Positions 12,727 to 26,965 of a stretch of 64,000 nt of DNA are shown in pieces. Positions within the stretch are counted from its first letter, which is position 1, and each line of letters begins with the position of its first letter. The DNA comes from Mortierella sp. BCC40632 (lineage: Eukaryota; Mortierellomycota; Mortierellomycetes; Mortierellales; Mortierellaceae): assembly GCA_011634665.1 (NCBI GenBank), contig WAEK01000022.1, forward strand, positions 62,001-126,000, written 5' to 3'. The notes under the pieces are model-generated. The model ran no database searches. It was not told where the DNA came from and saw only the letters and a list, made by a program, of their open reading frames with translations. Position numbers and translations under genes: made by a program.

Positions 12727-12769
12727 GGTGGTGGTGGTGGTGGTGGTGGTGGTGGTGGTGGTGGTGGTG
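12727..12769. repeat. (TGG)n trinucleotide microsatellite
   Basis: About 14 uninterrupted TGG units upstream of the zinc-finger gene. On the opposite strand this is (CCA)n. Confidence 0.85.
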
Positions 12770-13002
12770 TGGGGCCTTTCTCTCATTTTTCTCTCTTTTT
12801 CTAAAAAAGAAACACCTCTCTCAAAAAAAAAAAAAGAGTGATGTTTTTTTCGGAAGAAAGAGAAGAAAGATCTCTTTCTCTTTCTCTTTCTCTTTCTCTA
12901 TCTGATCCTTCTCTCTTTCTCCTCTTGATGCCCTGACTCTTCCATCCGCTCTTCCCTTTTCTCTTCTTTGTCCCATTGCCGTTTCCCATCCCACTCCTCG
13001 CG

Positions 13003-14393
13003 ATGGCGGATGCCCACGCGCCCCTCCCACCCGAGGCCTCGCGCCCACCGCCGTCGCCCTCGCACTCTCCCTCACCCGCCTCGTCCCATCGCTTCCCGTC
13101 TGACGCTGCCTCCTCGGACTCGTCCCCTTCTCCTCCTCCTCCTACTGTTGCCACCACCACCACCACCACCACCACCACTGCCGCCGCCGCCACCACCACA
13201 TCTGCCGCCATCACCACCACCACTGACACTACTCTGACCACTCAAAAACCCGCCTTTTCTCCTTCAGACTCGACTCGCTACCATAAAGAGTCTACTACCT
13301 GCGATGACGACGACAAAGTAAACATCAACAACGACAACAATAACAGTGATAACAACAGCAGCAATAATAACAACAACGACAATGAAAACGACAACGACAA
13401 CGACAACGATCATGATCACGATCACGAAAACAACAACAACGAAGACGATAACGATAATGACGGCGACGACGACGATGACGGGAACGACGACGACGACGAC
13501 GATGATGATGATGACGACGACGACGAAGACGACGACAGCCTATCCTCTGCTCCGTCCTCTCTACGCCACCGCCAGAGCCACGATCGGCCACCAGCACCAC
13601 CACCAGGGCCACCTTCTGCTACGCTTCCAGAACCGTTGTCGCCACTGACGGGTCGCAGGGCCGGGCCGATGTCGCCCACGGTAGCCACGACCACCAAAAC
13701 CTACTCGTTAGACTCGCATTCGGATTCTGAATCCCATTTCGATTCCGTCATGGGGTCCCATCCCAATTCTCATGCAGAATCAGAATCGGAATCCGATCTC
13801 CATCCAGATCCTGAGCGGTCGTCGTCACACTATTCACGTTCGTCAGCCCCACGGTCTGACCCCGCCACCACTGGTGCTGCACACAGCGCTCCTGTCGAGC
13901 CACTCGGTCCCAAGGGGGGTGAAGAGATGTCGATGGACGTTGATATGGAAGCCAGCAATAAGAACCACTCGGGTGATCAGGACCATGCACAAGGCCTATC
14001 GACATTGGCCAATGTGGCTCGGTTCATGTCCCGTCGCGATGTCCGCGCCGCGGCTGCGATTGAGAAGAGCTTACCGATCCAGGACGATCTGACGACAGCG
14101 AGCGAGAGTGAAGGGTATGTCTTTCTTTCCTTCTTTCTTTCTTTCTCTTTTTCTCTTTTAATTCTCTCGATCATGGGATAGGGGTCCATTCCTCTTTTCC
14201 ATGACTCTACACTGTTTGTGGGAGTGCAGCGGTCTGTGGCCGGGCCCTGGCGGAGAAGAACACTTTTTTTTATATATATATTTTGTCCCGCGGGCAAGGA
14301 CAGATCGAGGCCGGTGCCCCTGCGCGGTCTCTTGGGAAGAGAACAAAGAAGAAGAAAAAGAGTGGAAGAGGAAGGAAGGAAGAGAGAGAAAAA

Positions 14394-14433
<40 letters not shown>

Positions 14434-15372
14434 CATTCCCCAGGATCGTCCCATCCGGATTTTGGTTGCAAGATGCGCTCATTGCCTCCCGTCGCTCTGT
14501 TCCTTCCCTGCTCCCCAGCAACATCCCGCTCGCTCCCTTTGCCCTTTGTCCCCTCTTCGCTTTCTCTTGCTCTCTCTCTCTGTCTCTATCTTTCTATCTT
14601 TCTTTTCTTTCTCTTTCCCTTCCCTTCACTCAAATCGTGCCCGTCCCACGGGTGGCAATGACCATGCCTTCCCATACGTCCGCTGTCGCGGTCGAGTCTG
14701 TTGATTGCCCATGTTTCCAAGCGGTGATTCATCGGAATGGGTCTCGAGGAGAGAGAGAGATATCCTCTCCTTTGTTGTATTCTTTTTTTCTTTTTCTTCT
14801 TTTTTCTTCCTTTTCTTTCTCCTTTACCCTATCCCGCCTTGGAGTCTTTGCGATTTGCTCATCGACCCATGGACATTGATCAGGCTTTGTTCTGGTCCGC
14901 GACCTGTGCCTGTCCGTCTACCTGCCGGAAGAGTCTTACAAAAAGAGAGAGAGAAAGAAAAGAAGCATGCTTATGATGCCGAAGCGTTTGGTTTGGAACG
15001 TGGTCCGACATTCTCTGATCGTGAAAAATGCACATACAATTGGGTCCAACATTACAACACACCTTATTCCATCGTCGTATTTTTTGGTCGTCGCTGCATC
15101 CTCCCCACTCGTCCATATGCATGCTGATGTCGTATGTAAGCATGGCCATGCATGCCGCGGTCATTCATGGCATGGCGGCGGTTGCTCTCTCCCTTTTTTT
15201 TTTTTTTCCTTCTTGCTCTCTCTCTCTCTTTTCTTTTTTTTTTTTTTTTTTTTTTTATTGTTGTGGGATGGCTGTGACATTACATCGTTGTATCTTTTTC
15301 CATTTCCTACCATTGCATTGGACATTGGATATGCACTAGTGAGCGACAGAAGAGAGAGACAGAGAGAGTGAG

Positions 15373-15403
<31 letters not shown>

Positions 15404-15631
15404 AAGAGAGAAAGTATTTAGGGAAAGAGATCGACAAGAGGGGGAGAGAGACAAAGAAACCGAAAGAGTAGCTCTTTTCTTGACCAGATGGGAAAAAGGA
15501 AAAAAAAAAAAAAAAAGGCAATAGGGTCAAGCATCGAGCATGGTCCATCCCCTGTCCTCTTCCTTCCCATCCCATCCCGCCAATATGTCAAAGCCTATTT
15601 TCGGCAACTGAATCAATCTATCCATCCATCC

Positions 15632-15692
<61 letters not shown>

Positions 15693-15773
15693 GCTCCTCT
15701 GTGGATGATTGTCTGTTTCTACGAAATGCGTACCTGTCCCACCGTACCCTTACTGTCTTGTGCCTGACCTTGC

Positions 15774-15831
<58 letters not shown>

Positions 15832-16382
15832 TCTCGTTGCTTGCTTACTCGTTCACTTTCTCTTCCCTCCTCCTCCTCCCCCTTTCTCCCGTTCTACCCT
15901 GCTCTGCCCTGCCTTGTCTTGTCCTGGCCTATCCTAGAAGCTTGGCCCTCGAGGGCATCGACAACGCTCGCCGCTGGCCTTCCATGTCCGATCTGCCTCG
16001 CTCAACCAAGCCAAAAAAGACAGCCGTTGATCTCTCGACCTCCGATGCCGGCTTGCCCGCTCGACGGTTGCACGGTCCCAATTCGCCAGCCGTGTCGTCA
16101 TCGGAACAAGGCGAGGCCAAGACTCGGCTACCAACTTTGCTGGGTGTGCCTGCAACAGCACCTACAGGCATAAATCGAGTCAAGACTGATGTAGCCAAGG
16201 ATGCAGCACCTCGTAAATGGATCTGCAAACAGGTGCCTGTCAAGACCCTTGGAGGCGAAATGATTATGCCCATCTGGTTCTCTGGTAAGAGAAAGAGAAA
16301 GAGCACAGAGAGAGGTGAACGAGTGTGTTTGTGTGCGTATGCGTGTGCATGCTATGTGTGCATGTTATGTGTGCTTGCTTGT

Positions 16383-16417
<35 letters not shown>

Positions 16418-19110
16418 TGGATGTGTGGATGTGTGTGTATGTGTGTGGTACATAATGTCCCTGCAGACAGATGGACAAAGAGCGAGACGGGATTTTTTTT
16501 TTTTTATTTCGTCACTTTGGGAACGAGGTTGCGCGTCGTTTTGGGCGGGATGGATGGATGGATGGATGGGAAAAAGGAACAACGATAGAAGGAAAGAAGA
16601 AGGGGGGTCAGGGTTGTTCCAGCACGAGCTTTTTTTTTTCTCCTCTTTCGTGGTCTACTTTTTCTTCTCTCTCCAAGTCAAACAAGGCGCTTCAACGTCC
16701 ATTCCCCTTCTTCCCCTCATTGTGGTCCTAATGCTCCGCAAGAGAGAGTCATAATGAACACTGGACCCAACTGGACCCATGTCTTTTTTTTTTTTTTTTT
16801 TTTTTTGCCTTCATTCGCTTTCTTACTCGCTGTTATCCGCGCAGCCTCTGTTCCCCCTGTTTCCTATCGAACCGGTCACCCCTTGTGACGGATGGGCTGA
16901 CAGACAGATTGGTGGACAGGAGGCGGACAGGACAGACAGGACAGGGACCGGCCACACAAATGAAGCGCATGGACGGGCCGTCTGTCGACGCACTGTTTTT
17001 TTCCCCCTGTCTGTTCATGCACTGTTCGTGCCTTGTGCTCCCATCGGCCCTTCTGCTTGTGTCGCCGGGCGGGCAGAGAGGCGGAGAGAGAGAAGGGAAC
17101 AAGTTTTAATAGCCCGGCCGTTTGGTTTTTTGGCGGGAAAAAAATTAAAAAATGTGTGAGAGTGCGTACACGGCCTTGGTACTTTCTACCAGTGCAGGGA
17201 AGAGGTCGTTTGGACGGGAAAGACAACTCGCATATGCATGTCGATGCACTGGAGAGAAAGAAACAGAGAGAGAAAGAGCAATGACACTTCTCAACCCGCA
17301 GTTACTAACCACCCCACTCCCCCTTCCATCCATACATCCCACTTCTCCCTCCCCCCCTCCCTTCTCCTTCCCATCCCTCCCTCTCATAATACTTTTCCCT
17401 ATTGATTCCTTTCCCACAGAGGAGGACATGATGCTGAATGAAGCCGTTGCACCTGTTGAGCTTGACACCGACAGACTTGATATGGATCTCACTGGACCTC
17501 AACCCTACGGTGGACACCCTCACCACCACCACCATCATCATCACCATCACCATCACCACCACCACCACCATCTTGGACTGGACCCTTCTGCCACACACAC
17601 TTCACGAGAGAAGCGTCGACTTAAACTCAAGGACCTTGCCCTGCGCGAGTCCAGGGACCCTCAGGACCTCGCGGAAGAGGCCGAAATGCTTAGTGAGAGA
17701 AGGCGGTATCTGGCCGCGCGGGAACTCAAGGGCAAGGGTCTCGCCCGTGAGGTCACCCCGCAGGATAAAAAGATGCGTGCTCAACAACGAGAGAATGCCA
17801 GCGTAGAAAAGGCAGCGCGTAGGCTTAAACTTCAAGCTGCCCGAGCCATGCGTGAACCCTCAGAGTCGAACCGCTCCACCCGTGACTCGAGTCCCGTGAC
17901 GCCTGTAGAAGGTCCCGAGGATCAGGACTCGTTCAAACGGATGCCTCGGGCCAGACATTCCGACATGGGTCTGGCCCCAGGTGCGGCACGGCCACGACCC
18001 TTTGTTTGTGAGATCGAAGACTGTGGGAAACGATTTGTGGATGCGATCCAACTTGAACGACATGTGGAACGACATGGACCCAAGGAACTTGAATGCGATC
18101 TTGACAACTGTGGAAAGCTCTTCTCTTCTATTATGTTGTTACGGCGACATCAGTCAATGGTACATAAGCGGAGGTCGGAAAAGTGGGAGAACCCACCTGG
18201 GACTGCACGCCATAGAGCGGGTCGGTCAAGAAGAAAAGAGCCCCGGATCGTGGCGTCAGGCGACGTCATGGACCCCGAGGAGCTTGAAAAAGCACGCAAG
18301 CTCCGCCGTGTCCGGGGCATGGAAGATGATGACGAACTCGGAGAGGATGAGATTGATGATGAGGAAGACGAGATTGGAGATGATGGAGATGAGTCCATGC
18401 TGCATAGGGTCAAAAAGTTCAAAGAATCGCGAGTACCACGCGAGCCCAAAGAGCCCCGCCCCGCCAAGGTTAAGATCGCCAAGGTCAAAGGGCCTCGGAT
18501 GCCCAGAGGTTATAAGAAGCAGGCCATGGCACGGGAAAGAGGTCAAGACAATGGCAGCGCCATGGATATTGACACGGATGACAATCTGGTGAGCCAAGGA
18601 GAAGACCAGGATTCATCGATGGCTGTCACTGCCACTGGACCTGTGGCACGGAGGGCACATGGTGCGTCCATGGGCGATTCAGCTGAGGGGGGTGGCAAGC
18701 CTCCAGGACCCCGACCCCGTCCTTTCCACTGTACTTATGACGACTGTAAGAAGGTATTTATCGATGCGATCCAACTGGAACGTCATCTTGAACGCCATGG
18801 TCCAAAGGAGCTCGAGTGTGGCATTGATGGCTGCCGTAAGCGGTTCTCAGCTCAGATGCTGTTGCGTCGTCATCAGTCCATGGTTCACAAACGTCGTAGT
18901 CCAGCGATCAACGTCTCAGCTTCTAATGGAGCTCGCATCGCTCCTGCGCCTGGTTCAGGTCCGGCCTCGGGATCTAGTCCTGGCTCTGCCCCTACTCTGG
19001 CACCTGCTCCCACGCCCACCGTGAGTGCTTCGGGTCTACTTGCTCCACCCCCAGTAGATACATACATGACACAAGAAGTGCCGCAGAGCGGCCCATCCAA
19101 TCACTACTAG
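13003..19110 (+). CDS. Large C2H2 zinc-finger protein with duplicated finger pair
   Basis: Probable nuclear DNA-binding protein of about 1049 residues. Exons 13003-14114, 15938-16284 and 17420-19110 join in phase across unusually long introns of 1.8 and 1.1 kb. The start MADAHAPLPP has a good context; an in-frame Met nine codons upstream is possible. Order: Pro/Ser/Thr-rich N-terminus; an Asn/Asp-rich acidic tract (about residues 107-182); more Ser/Pro sequence; a polyhistidine run (about 520-538); a basic helical stretch; C2H2 pair one (about 679-741); an acidic then basic linker; C2H2 pair two (about 919-981); a Pro/Ala tail. Both pairs share AIQLERHxERHGPKELEC and LLRRHQSMVHKRRS, so they arose by internal duplication. 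I cannot name an orthologue. A missed exon in intron 1 cannot be excluded. Confidence 0.8.
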
Positions 19111-19668
19111 TTACTCCTCTCCTCCCCCTTTTTCGCTCTCTTTTTTCTTTTCCTAGTCTGTTCTTTCTTCAACTTCTACCTAGCATTATACTTGTTTGTT
19201 GTCTATCGTCTTGCGTCTGCCCTACACCTCGCCATTGTTCTTTGTTTCCCTTTCCTCCCCCCTCTTTTTCCTTCCTTCTTTCCTCCCTCCCTCCCCCTCC
19301 CTCCCTTTTTTTTTACTCTGTACCATTCTAATGCTTGTTTTCCGGGCCCATTGTATTATCCTTTTTTTTTTTTTTTTTTTTCTTCTTCTGTGCTCCTGGG
19401 ACGGGCCCAGCTGTGCTCCCCTTACCTTATAATTTTACTATGCCTTCATTCGCTTGGAAAAAAATAGGAGAGAGGATGAGAGAAAGAGACAAGTGAATGC
19501 AAACCATTGAGTTTGTTGTATTGTTGGAGCAAACTCGAGTGTCCCGATATGATTAAAAAAAAAAAAAAGTAAAAAATAGTCGTTTTTTCAATCTCAATTG
19601 CTACCTGTGCGACCAAACCCGCATGAGCAATACTCTGCTGTAAGAGTGAGTGTGAGTGTAAGAGAGAA

Positions 19669-19707
<39 letters not shown>
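19111..19707. other. Convergent 3' regions
   Basis: Between the ends of the zinc-finger gene (+) and MEMO1 (-). T-rich and CT-rich sequence, then an A run at 19556-19568 and (GA)n at 19674-19703. No gene seen. Confidence 0.6.
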
Positions 19708-19709
<2 letters not shown>

Positions 19710-20532
19710 AATTGGGCTCCCTCTGACGCTGGACAAACGCAGAGGCATAGGACACACTCGAATCCGAAGTGGTGGTGACCTGACTCGATTGCGCGTAGCG
19801 GACAAACTGAATACGATGATGCATCCGTTTCTTTGAATATTGGCTACCACCGGCGCTCTCCCCCCCTTCCACCATGCCTTCCTCTAGCACTCTGAGTCCA
19901 GCCAAGAGTACTCCAATCGGATGACGTCCACAGATCGTGTTCTTGGTCTGAGCAAGATACCTTGCAAATCCTGCATGGTCTTTGAGTGTGATCTGATGCA
20001 TCCCTTCATGGTCCAACGCTCGAATGGATTCGAAAATCTTGCGTTGGCTCTCAGGGGGTGAATAGCCCTTCTTTCCTCCTGTCCGTGATAAACTGGACGT
20101 GACGTTGCCTTGCTCATCCGAATAGTGAGTATAGTCGAATCGCGACCCCCTAAAAATAAAAAAAATAAAAAAAAAAGGATATCTCATTAACTAAGGATAC
20201 TCGAGAAAATGAACTAGACAAACAAACAAACAAACAAAATAAAGAAAAAACTACATTACCAGTGACAAAAATCACTCGAAACGATAAACAAATTTTGAGG
20301 ATCTTCCAGATAAGGGGCCAATAATTTTCCATAATGTCGTTCCTTTGCCTCGGACAATGCACCGATCAAGATGGGTACGACCGTGACTTGATCTTGATGG
20401 TTCTCAAACACTTTGTAGACATAGGGCAAGTGCATCTCAAGGCTATGCTCATCCTCATCCGTCGACTGCGACATTTGGTCAAACTGACCAGTCTGTGAAA
20501 GAGCCTTGTTCACTGGAGAAGAGAGAGAGAAA

Positions 20533-20563
<31 letters not shown>

Positions 20564-21656
20564 CAAACGAAGGCTTGTGTCTAGAAGCAAGGTACGAATC
20601 ACTTGTAAAGTAAAAGAGAAAATGGGACCAATGACTAACGTAAGCAAGGCTTTTACCTTCTTGATCCACAACAAGGTCCCCAAGCGGTGTTTCGTACTTG
20701 GCACATCTTGAAAGTGCACATGTCGGAAGGTAGACGTGGTGAGACGGTCCAAGGATGAAGACCCTCTTACTGGGGTAGTGTCGTAAGAGAGAGAGAGAGA
20801 GAGAGAGAGAAAAGAAAAAGGTAGAAGGGTTTAGATAACTCTTGATAAATTGAGATATATTTTCCCTGTCAGAACCCGCTAAGACCGCATTGACTTACTA
20901 CTGGTCCGGGTCGATGCATGTGTAGGCATATCCCGCCGTCGGTCCACTGTAAGAGTATCCCGCATGGCTATTATGATAAGTGCATTTCAGGACCGAGACA
21001 AACAATAGGAAAGGAGAGAAAGGGACCTTGGTGAGTCCTACAAGAGGGCTGGAAGTAATGTCCTCTTACTGGAGTTGGCTGTGGAGGTCATGCATTTTTT
21101 TAATTGCTCTCCCGCGCCTCTCTCCCTTTCCTTTTGTCCTCCCTTCTTTCTCTTTCTCTCTCTCTCTCTTTCTCTTACCCACTCTCCACCCCCACTTTCT
21201 ACACGCGCACAAACACATTCACCCCTGAGTGCTCCACTCCCGCCGAGCCAGTTAACACCTACGGTGCAATGATTGCCCGCAATCCGTCAATCGGATAAGT
21301 CTCTCCTCCAGAGCATTCAGTCCTAGCCTTCTTTAACCATCCTGCTAGCTGCTGGTCCAGTTCATCCACTATTTTGGAACGAAAAAGAAATGGGTTGGAA
21401 TGGGAAGAGGTCCAGTTCAGTATCCATAGTCCAGTCGAGCAAAGCAAGAGAGCGAATTGGTGTTTTTTTTTTTAAGAAAAAAAAAAAAAAATAAAATAAA
21501 AAAAAAGAGTCAAGGTTAGCAGGGAGTCGCGTACTTCCCAATTGAGGACAGGCATTCACTTATTCTCTCATAATGACGCCATGACTGCCTCCATGTTCAA
21601 TTCTTACCGTCGTCCGAATACCAGGACCCAGCATGAGAGGCGAGACGTGTGCTCAT
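19708..21656 (-). CDS. MEMO1: MEMO1 family protein
   Basis: Homologue of mammalian MEMO1 and yeast Mho1, a metal-binding protein related to extradiol dioxygenases and linked to cytoskeletal signalling, copper/redox handling and invasive growth. Six exons agree in phase: 21608-21656, 21263-21368, 20899-20967, 20657-20769, 20260-20512 and 19708-20149, giving 343 residues (human about 297). Conserved landmarks in order: [83 protein letters not shown] and DSSVSYAS. The three predicted metal ligands His53, His85 and Cys270 correspond to human His49, His81 and Cys244 and are all present. The extra length is mostly two loops in the last exon. Confidence 0.93.
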
Positions 21657-21943
21657 GGCGAACAAATTCGTGCTTGAGTTGAGAGAGAAACTTTTTTTTT
21701 TTTTTTTTTGAGAATGAGGATGAGGAACTCTTGCAACGCGAGTCTGCTTGAACTAGTATTCTGATTCCGCGTGTGGAAAAGAAAAAAGAAAAAAGAATGG
21801 AAATGTGTGAAAAGAGTGAGTGGCCGATGGAGAGAGTGAAAGAGTAGAGTGAAAGAGTGAGTGAGTGAGAGAGTGAGCGCGTGGCAAAAACCACATGGGT
21901 CTCCTACAACTGATAGAGTTAGACTTTCCGCAGTCACAGACAC

Positions 21944-21977
<34 letters not shown>

Positions 21978-22035
21978 TCTCTCTCCACACACACACGCAC
22001 CCATACCTCTCTCACTTGCTCTCCTTCTTGAGAAG

Positions 22036-22548
22036 ATGGATCTGGCCCGTTCATGGCCTGAGCTTTGGCTTGTGCACCAGATCCTCCTCCAGGCTACCAT
22101 TCCTCTTGCTCCAGAACAGTTTGATCGTCAATGGACACCTGCCTATCTTCAGCATTGCTTCCGATGGACCAACCACCTCCAAAACCTTTTCTCGACATTG
22201 GTTTCTCATCAAGCTGCTCAACAACTGGTCGACACCTTTCTGGAACGCGTGCATCTTCAACCTACTCCTGCTCATGACGACCCCTTCAGGATAAACGTCC
22301 ATCATCCACTGACTCCTCTAGCCTCCAGAGAGATGCTCTATCCAACAGCTACGCTTCGAGAGCGACTACTAGACAATCCAAGTCTGTCAGATTTGGCACG
22401 CCTAGAGATCTTGCGGCTCGAGCTGACCACTTGTAAAACAGGATTAGGTCCAGGACTGAGTGAAGCGACTCTTGTAAGCTTGAACATTCGCCACACCCCA
22501 ATGCGGTTGGTTGACTGCTCTGGTCAATACTCATTGCCAAAAAGCTAG
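22036..22548 (+). CDS. Hypothetical protein, possibly FANCF-like
   Basis: Divergent from MEMO1, 380 bp away. The open frame from MDLARSWPELW runs 170 residues and is helical, Leu-rich and well coding. The section FDRQWTPAYLQHCFRWTNHLQNLF resembles, from memory only, the W-P-x(5-7)-RWxxYLxxxH pattern near the N-terminus of Fanconi anaemia group F protein, and a later LSDLARLEILRLEL stretch also fits an alpha-helical repeat. The 3' end is uncertain. A second exon around 22598-22792 could be joined by a weak GTCAAT donor near 22528 (phase agrees), adding a helical stretch and a lysine-rich tail that contains an A20 run. FANCF is about 370 residues, so this would be short. Treat the name as a hypothesis. 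Confidence 0.45.
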   Translation: MDLARSWPELWLVHQILLQATIPLAPEQFDRQWTPAYLQHCFRWTNHLQNLFSTLVSHQAAQQLVDTFLERVHLQPTPAHDDPFRINVHHPLTPLASREMLYPTATLRERLLDNPSLSDLARLEILRLELTTCKTGLGPGLSEATLVSLNIRHTPMRLVDCSGQYSLPKS

Positions 22549-23195
22549 GCTTTTTTTTTTTTTTTCGTACTGATGCCGTTTGCCTCGGGTTGTAGGAAAA
22601 ATAACGGCAGGATCCTTTGACGAGACACTGCAGGGAGTGTATTCTCATTTGACTCGACTCCAGCAGCAATTACGATTGGGACTGAGAACCATGCCGAAAA
22701 AAAAAAAAAAAAAAAAACGAACGAACGAACAAACAAGAGTAAGAGAGTTCGACAGCAAGTTCCTATCTCGCAATTGCTCTCCTTGGCCGTGACCTGGAGA
22801 ATGTAAGATTCGACGCATTCCTAATCATTCTCATTCTCCTTGAACATAATTGCTTACAACACCCCCCCAATAGGATCACCACTTTCTTTGGTCAATTTGT
22901 TTTTCCCCTGAAGCGAACAGCTCAAGACTGCAAAAGAACAAGTTTTTATTTTACAAGGAACCAAGGGAGAAAAAAAAGGTATCTCCTCGGCATTTTTTTT
23001 TTTTTTTTTTTTTTGAAGGAAAAAAAAAAAAAAGGACTGCAAACATTTAGGATGTGCACACAGGCCAATTGTAGATTAGAGGATAAGAGAGCAAGGAAGA
23101 AAAAGAGGTGACGCCTTGTATTTGCCATGGCTGGACTTGGGGTTCTATACACATGAGGGAGGCGCACCACAGGGGTGGAGGTGGATATAGTACAT
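22549..23195. other. 3' flank of the 22036 gene and of histone H4
   Basis: Contains a possible second exon of the 22036 gene (22598-22792), A/T homopolymers at 22697-22716 and 22995-23032, and the H4 3' region. Nothing else recognised. Confidence 0.5.
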
Positions 23196-24506
<1,311 letters not shown>

Positions 24507-25103
24507 AGTGGATCAGGACCAGCAAAAAAATCAAAAACAGCAGCAGCAACATCAAGCTCAGCTCTTGCAACACTCCAGTCTTTATAGCTCCAACCAACAC
24601 TCACACACACCTTCTGTAACATTAATCTCCTTCCTCCCCACTTTTCCTCCCCCTAGTCCGTCTTTCGCTTAGAAGTTTTATTTCTTTCTGAAATGTGTAT
24701 TCTTGAGTGGTCTTGAGCGGGAGGAGGGCTTTTATTGTTTCCTTTTTTTTTTTTTTTTTTTTTGTTCCTGTCTCCTTCCCAACTCCCCCTCTGAAAAAGA
24801 TAACAGGATTATCCGTTTTTGTACAGCAATTAGTCAGAAAAATAACAATAAATCTAGCAGCCTTGGGATTCTTTCCAAAGGCTGGTCAGAGAACAAAACT
24901 GATTGAGAAAGTGTAATGAGAGAGAGAAAGAGAGAGACAGAAAAGACCAAGGACTGATAAAGAAAGGGAAGAGAGAGAGAGAGAGAGAGACAAACAGTGT
25001 GTGTCCCACTTCTCCCCCACGTCACGCGTGCAATGGTAAAATAGTTTTTTTTTTCCCTCTCATTCACTCCACACCCATCTCTCCTTTTTCCTCTTTCTCC
25101 ATC
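24507..25103. other. H3 3' region and GMF promoter
   Basis: CAG/CAA-rich and then T-rich 3' flank of H3, a T run at 24743-24763, and GA tracts at 24920-24990 ahead of the GMF gene. No gene seen. Confidence 0.6.
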
Positions 25104-26022
25104 ATGTCCAGCATCTGCGACGTCGACCCCAATTTAATCAAAAAGATTGAAGCCTTTCGTTTCGCCAAGCGGTCGCAAGGAAATGCTGCAATCATTTGTA
25201 ATGGACAGAGGGGGAAAAAAAAATATATTAAATAATATAAAATATGACCAACAGGACCAACTAAAAAAAAAAAAAAAAAAAAGGTCGAGTTAAGAGTCTG
25301 CCATGGCTGACCTTCCTTTCTCCATTGCATTAGGCAAAATCGACAAAGACAAGTTGCTGATTGAGGAGGAGGAAGACGAAGAAAACATGTCGATCGAGGA
25401 CTTGACTGACTTGTTGCCCGAGAATACTCCCCGATACATTGTTCTCAGCTTTGAGGTAGGAACCTCTCTTTCCTATCCGACTCTTTTTAAAAAAAAAAAC
25501 GACACACGTTTCTTTTTTCATACTCTCTCTCACTTCTCCAAAGAACCCTCCTTCTAATGCGGAAACCTCTTTCAAAAAATATACCCTCCCCTTCCTCAAT
25601 TAGCTGAAGCATGACGATGGACGACTTTCCTATCCACTCGTCTTTATCTTTTACAGTCCTCGAGGAGCTCGACCCGAAATGAACATGTAAGTCGTGTCTC
25701 CTTTTCCTTTTGTCATTCATCAACCACCTTTCTCTTTTTCTCTTCTATTTTTTTTTCTACTTCTCCTCCAATGCCATGCCATACCATGTGGATCCTATCT
25801 CTTCTGACCTAAAGAAAAAAAAAAAAAATACGTCACACTGTTCGCTTCGCCTCTCCTTTTTTTCTCTCTCTCTCCTTTTCTCCCTCTCCCCTGTCCCAAC
25901 GCAGTCTTTACACAGGAGCCAGGAACGAGTTCCAGGCACAAACTCACCTTGGCAAAGTCTTGGAAGTGTACGAGTCCGAGACATTGACCGAAGACTGGCT
26001 TCGTTCAAAGCTTCTCAAGTAG
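25104..26022 (+). CDS. Glia maturation factor homologue (ADF-H protein)
   Basis: Small actin regulator of the GMF branch of the ADF/cofilin family. GMF proteins (S. pombe Gmf1, S. cerevisiae Aim7) bind Arp2/3 and prune actin branches. Four exons agree in phase: 25104-25197, 25334-25455, 25604-25686 and 25905-26022, giving 138 residues, the family length. Landmarks: MSSICDVDPNLIKKI, KIDKDKLLIEEEE, LPENTPRYIVLSFE, KHDDGRLSYPLVFIFYSPRG, YTGARNEF and LTEDWLRSKLLK. The phrase HDDGRxSYPLxFIFxSP separates GMF from cofilin. It lies between the two histone pairs. Confidence 0.94.
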
Positions 26023-26965
26023 AGAGATAGAGGAAAGAGAAGGTTCAACCACATGAACGTAGAAATACAAAAGACGCGTGAATTTTTTTTTTTTTTTCCT
26101 GGTTTGTGAGGAGCTCTCTTATGAAGCTCATCTTCACATTCAACACCTTCTTGACATGAGGCATTCATACTATGTTGGTTCCCAGCTCGATCAGTCGTAT
26201 CAAAAGTCATCAATGGAACAATTCGTGAACTCCCCACACCACTCTCTGGTGCTGGTGGTATAGAAATAAGCTCTAAAAAAAAAAGGCGTCTAGTGGAGTA
26301 GCCTACTCTTAGACCGGATCATCCAGGAATTTATACATTTCTTGGCAGCAACTTTCTGGAGAGAAATTACTTCTTGGTCCGTTGATGGATGGAGTGAACG
26401 CTTGCATCATTCCAGAGTATAGCTCCTTTGATAACGATTCTGGCACACAATCAGTCCAGTAGTGGCGATCTAATCGAAACGACTTCTTGAAAAAGGGGGA
26501 GAGAGGGGAGGGGGAAGAGGAGGAAAAGATCTACCATTTGTAGGAGGAACTGGTACTGATACCATGACTAGCCTTGGGCTCTCCAAAGAGCGATCCAGAA
26601 AAAGGAATAGAGAGGATACTGCAGATCAAGCTAGTCCCGAGATTTCTTTCGTTGTTCAATGTCCCACCTGTTCTTGTTGCAAGATCAATAACATAGTCAA
26701 CCCTCTGGGAGGGGGGTCAGAGTAGGTTCCTGGGTAAGTAGTTGATAAGGAAAGAGAGGAGGAATATTCTTCACACTTTGTCAACTGTTCAAGAAATGCT
26801 AACTGCGTTGCATCATTGTCGAACACGTCACAGTGTCAGACCAAAGCAGAGAGAGGAGTTCGGATTTTTGCATGACAGAGAAGACGCAAAGCTCTGCCTT
26901 TATTAGTTAGATTCCTGCTTCTATCGAGAAAAAAGAGAATGACAAAACAAAAGAAAACAATGGGC
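26023..26965. other. Convergent 3' regions of GMF and ERV14
   Basis: 943 bp with no recognisable coding or RNA gene. It contains a short T run (26083-26097) and ordinary mixed sequence. Confidence 0.6.

Larger units (their letters stand above)
11232..13002. other. Intergenic, dense microsatellites
   Basis: No gene recognised. It contains (GA)n at about 11701-11733, an almost pure (GA)n of about 87 nt at 11960-12046, (GA)n at 12402-12442, and a (TGG)n trinucleotide run at about 12727-12769. The last lies about 230 bp upstream of the zinc-finger gene start and could sit in its promoter or 5'UTR. Confidence 0.7.

Noticed and set aside
13325..13697. Open frames antisense to the zinc-finger gene
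   Set aside because: They mirror the Asn/Asp-coding repeats of the real exon and read as poly-Ser, poly-Arg or poly-Cys.
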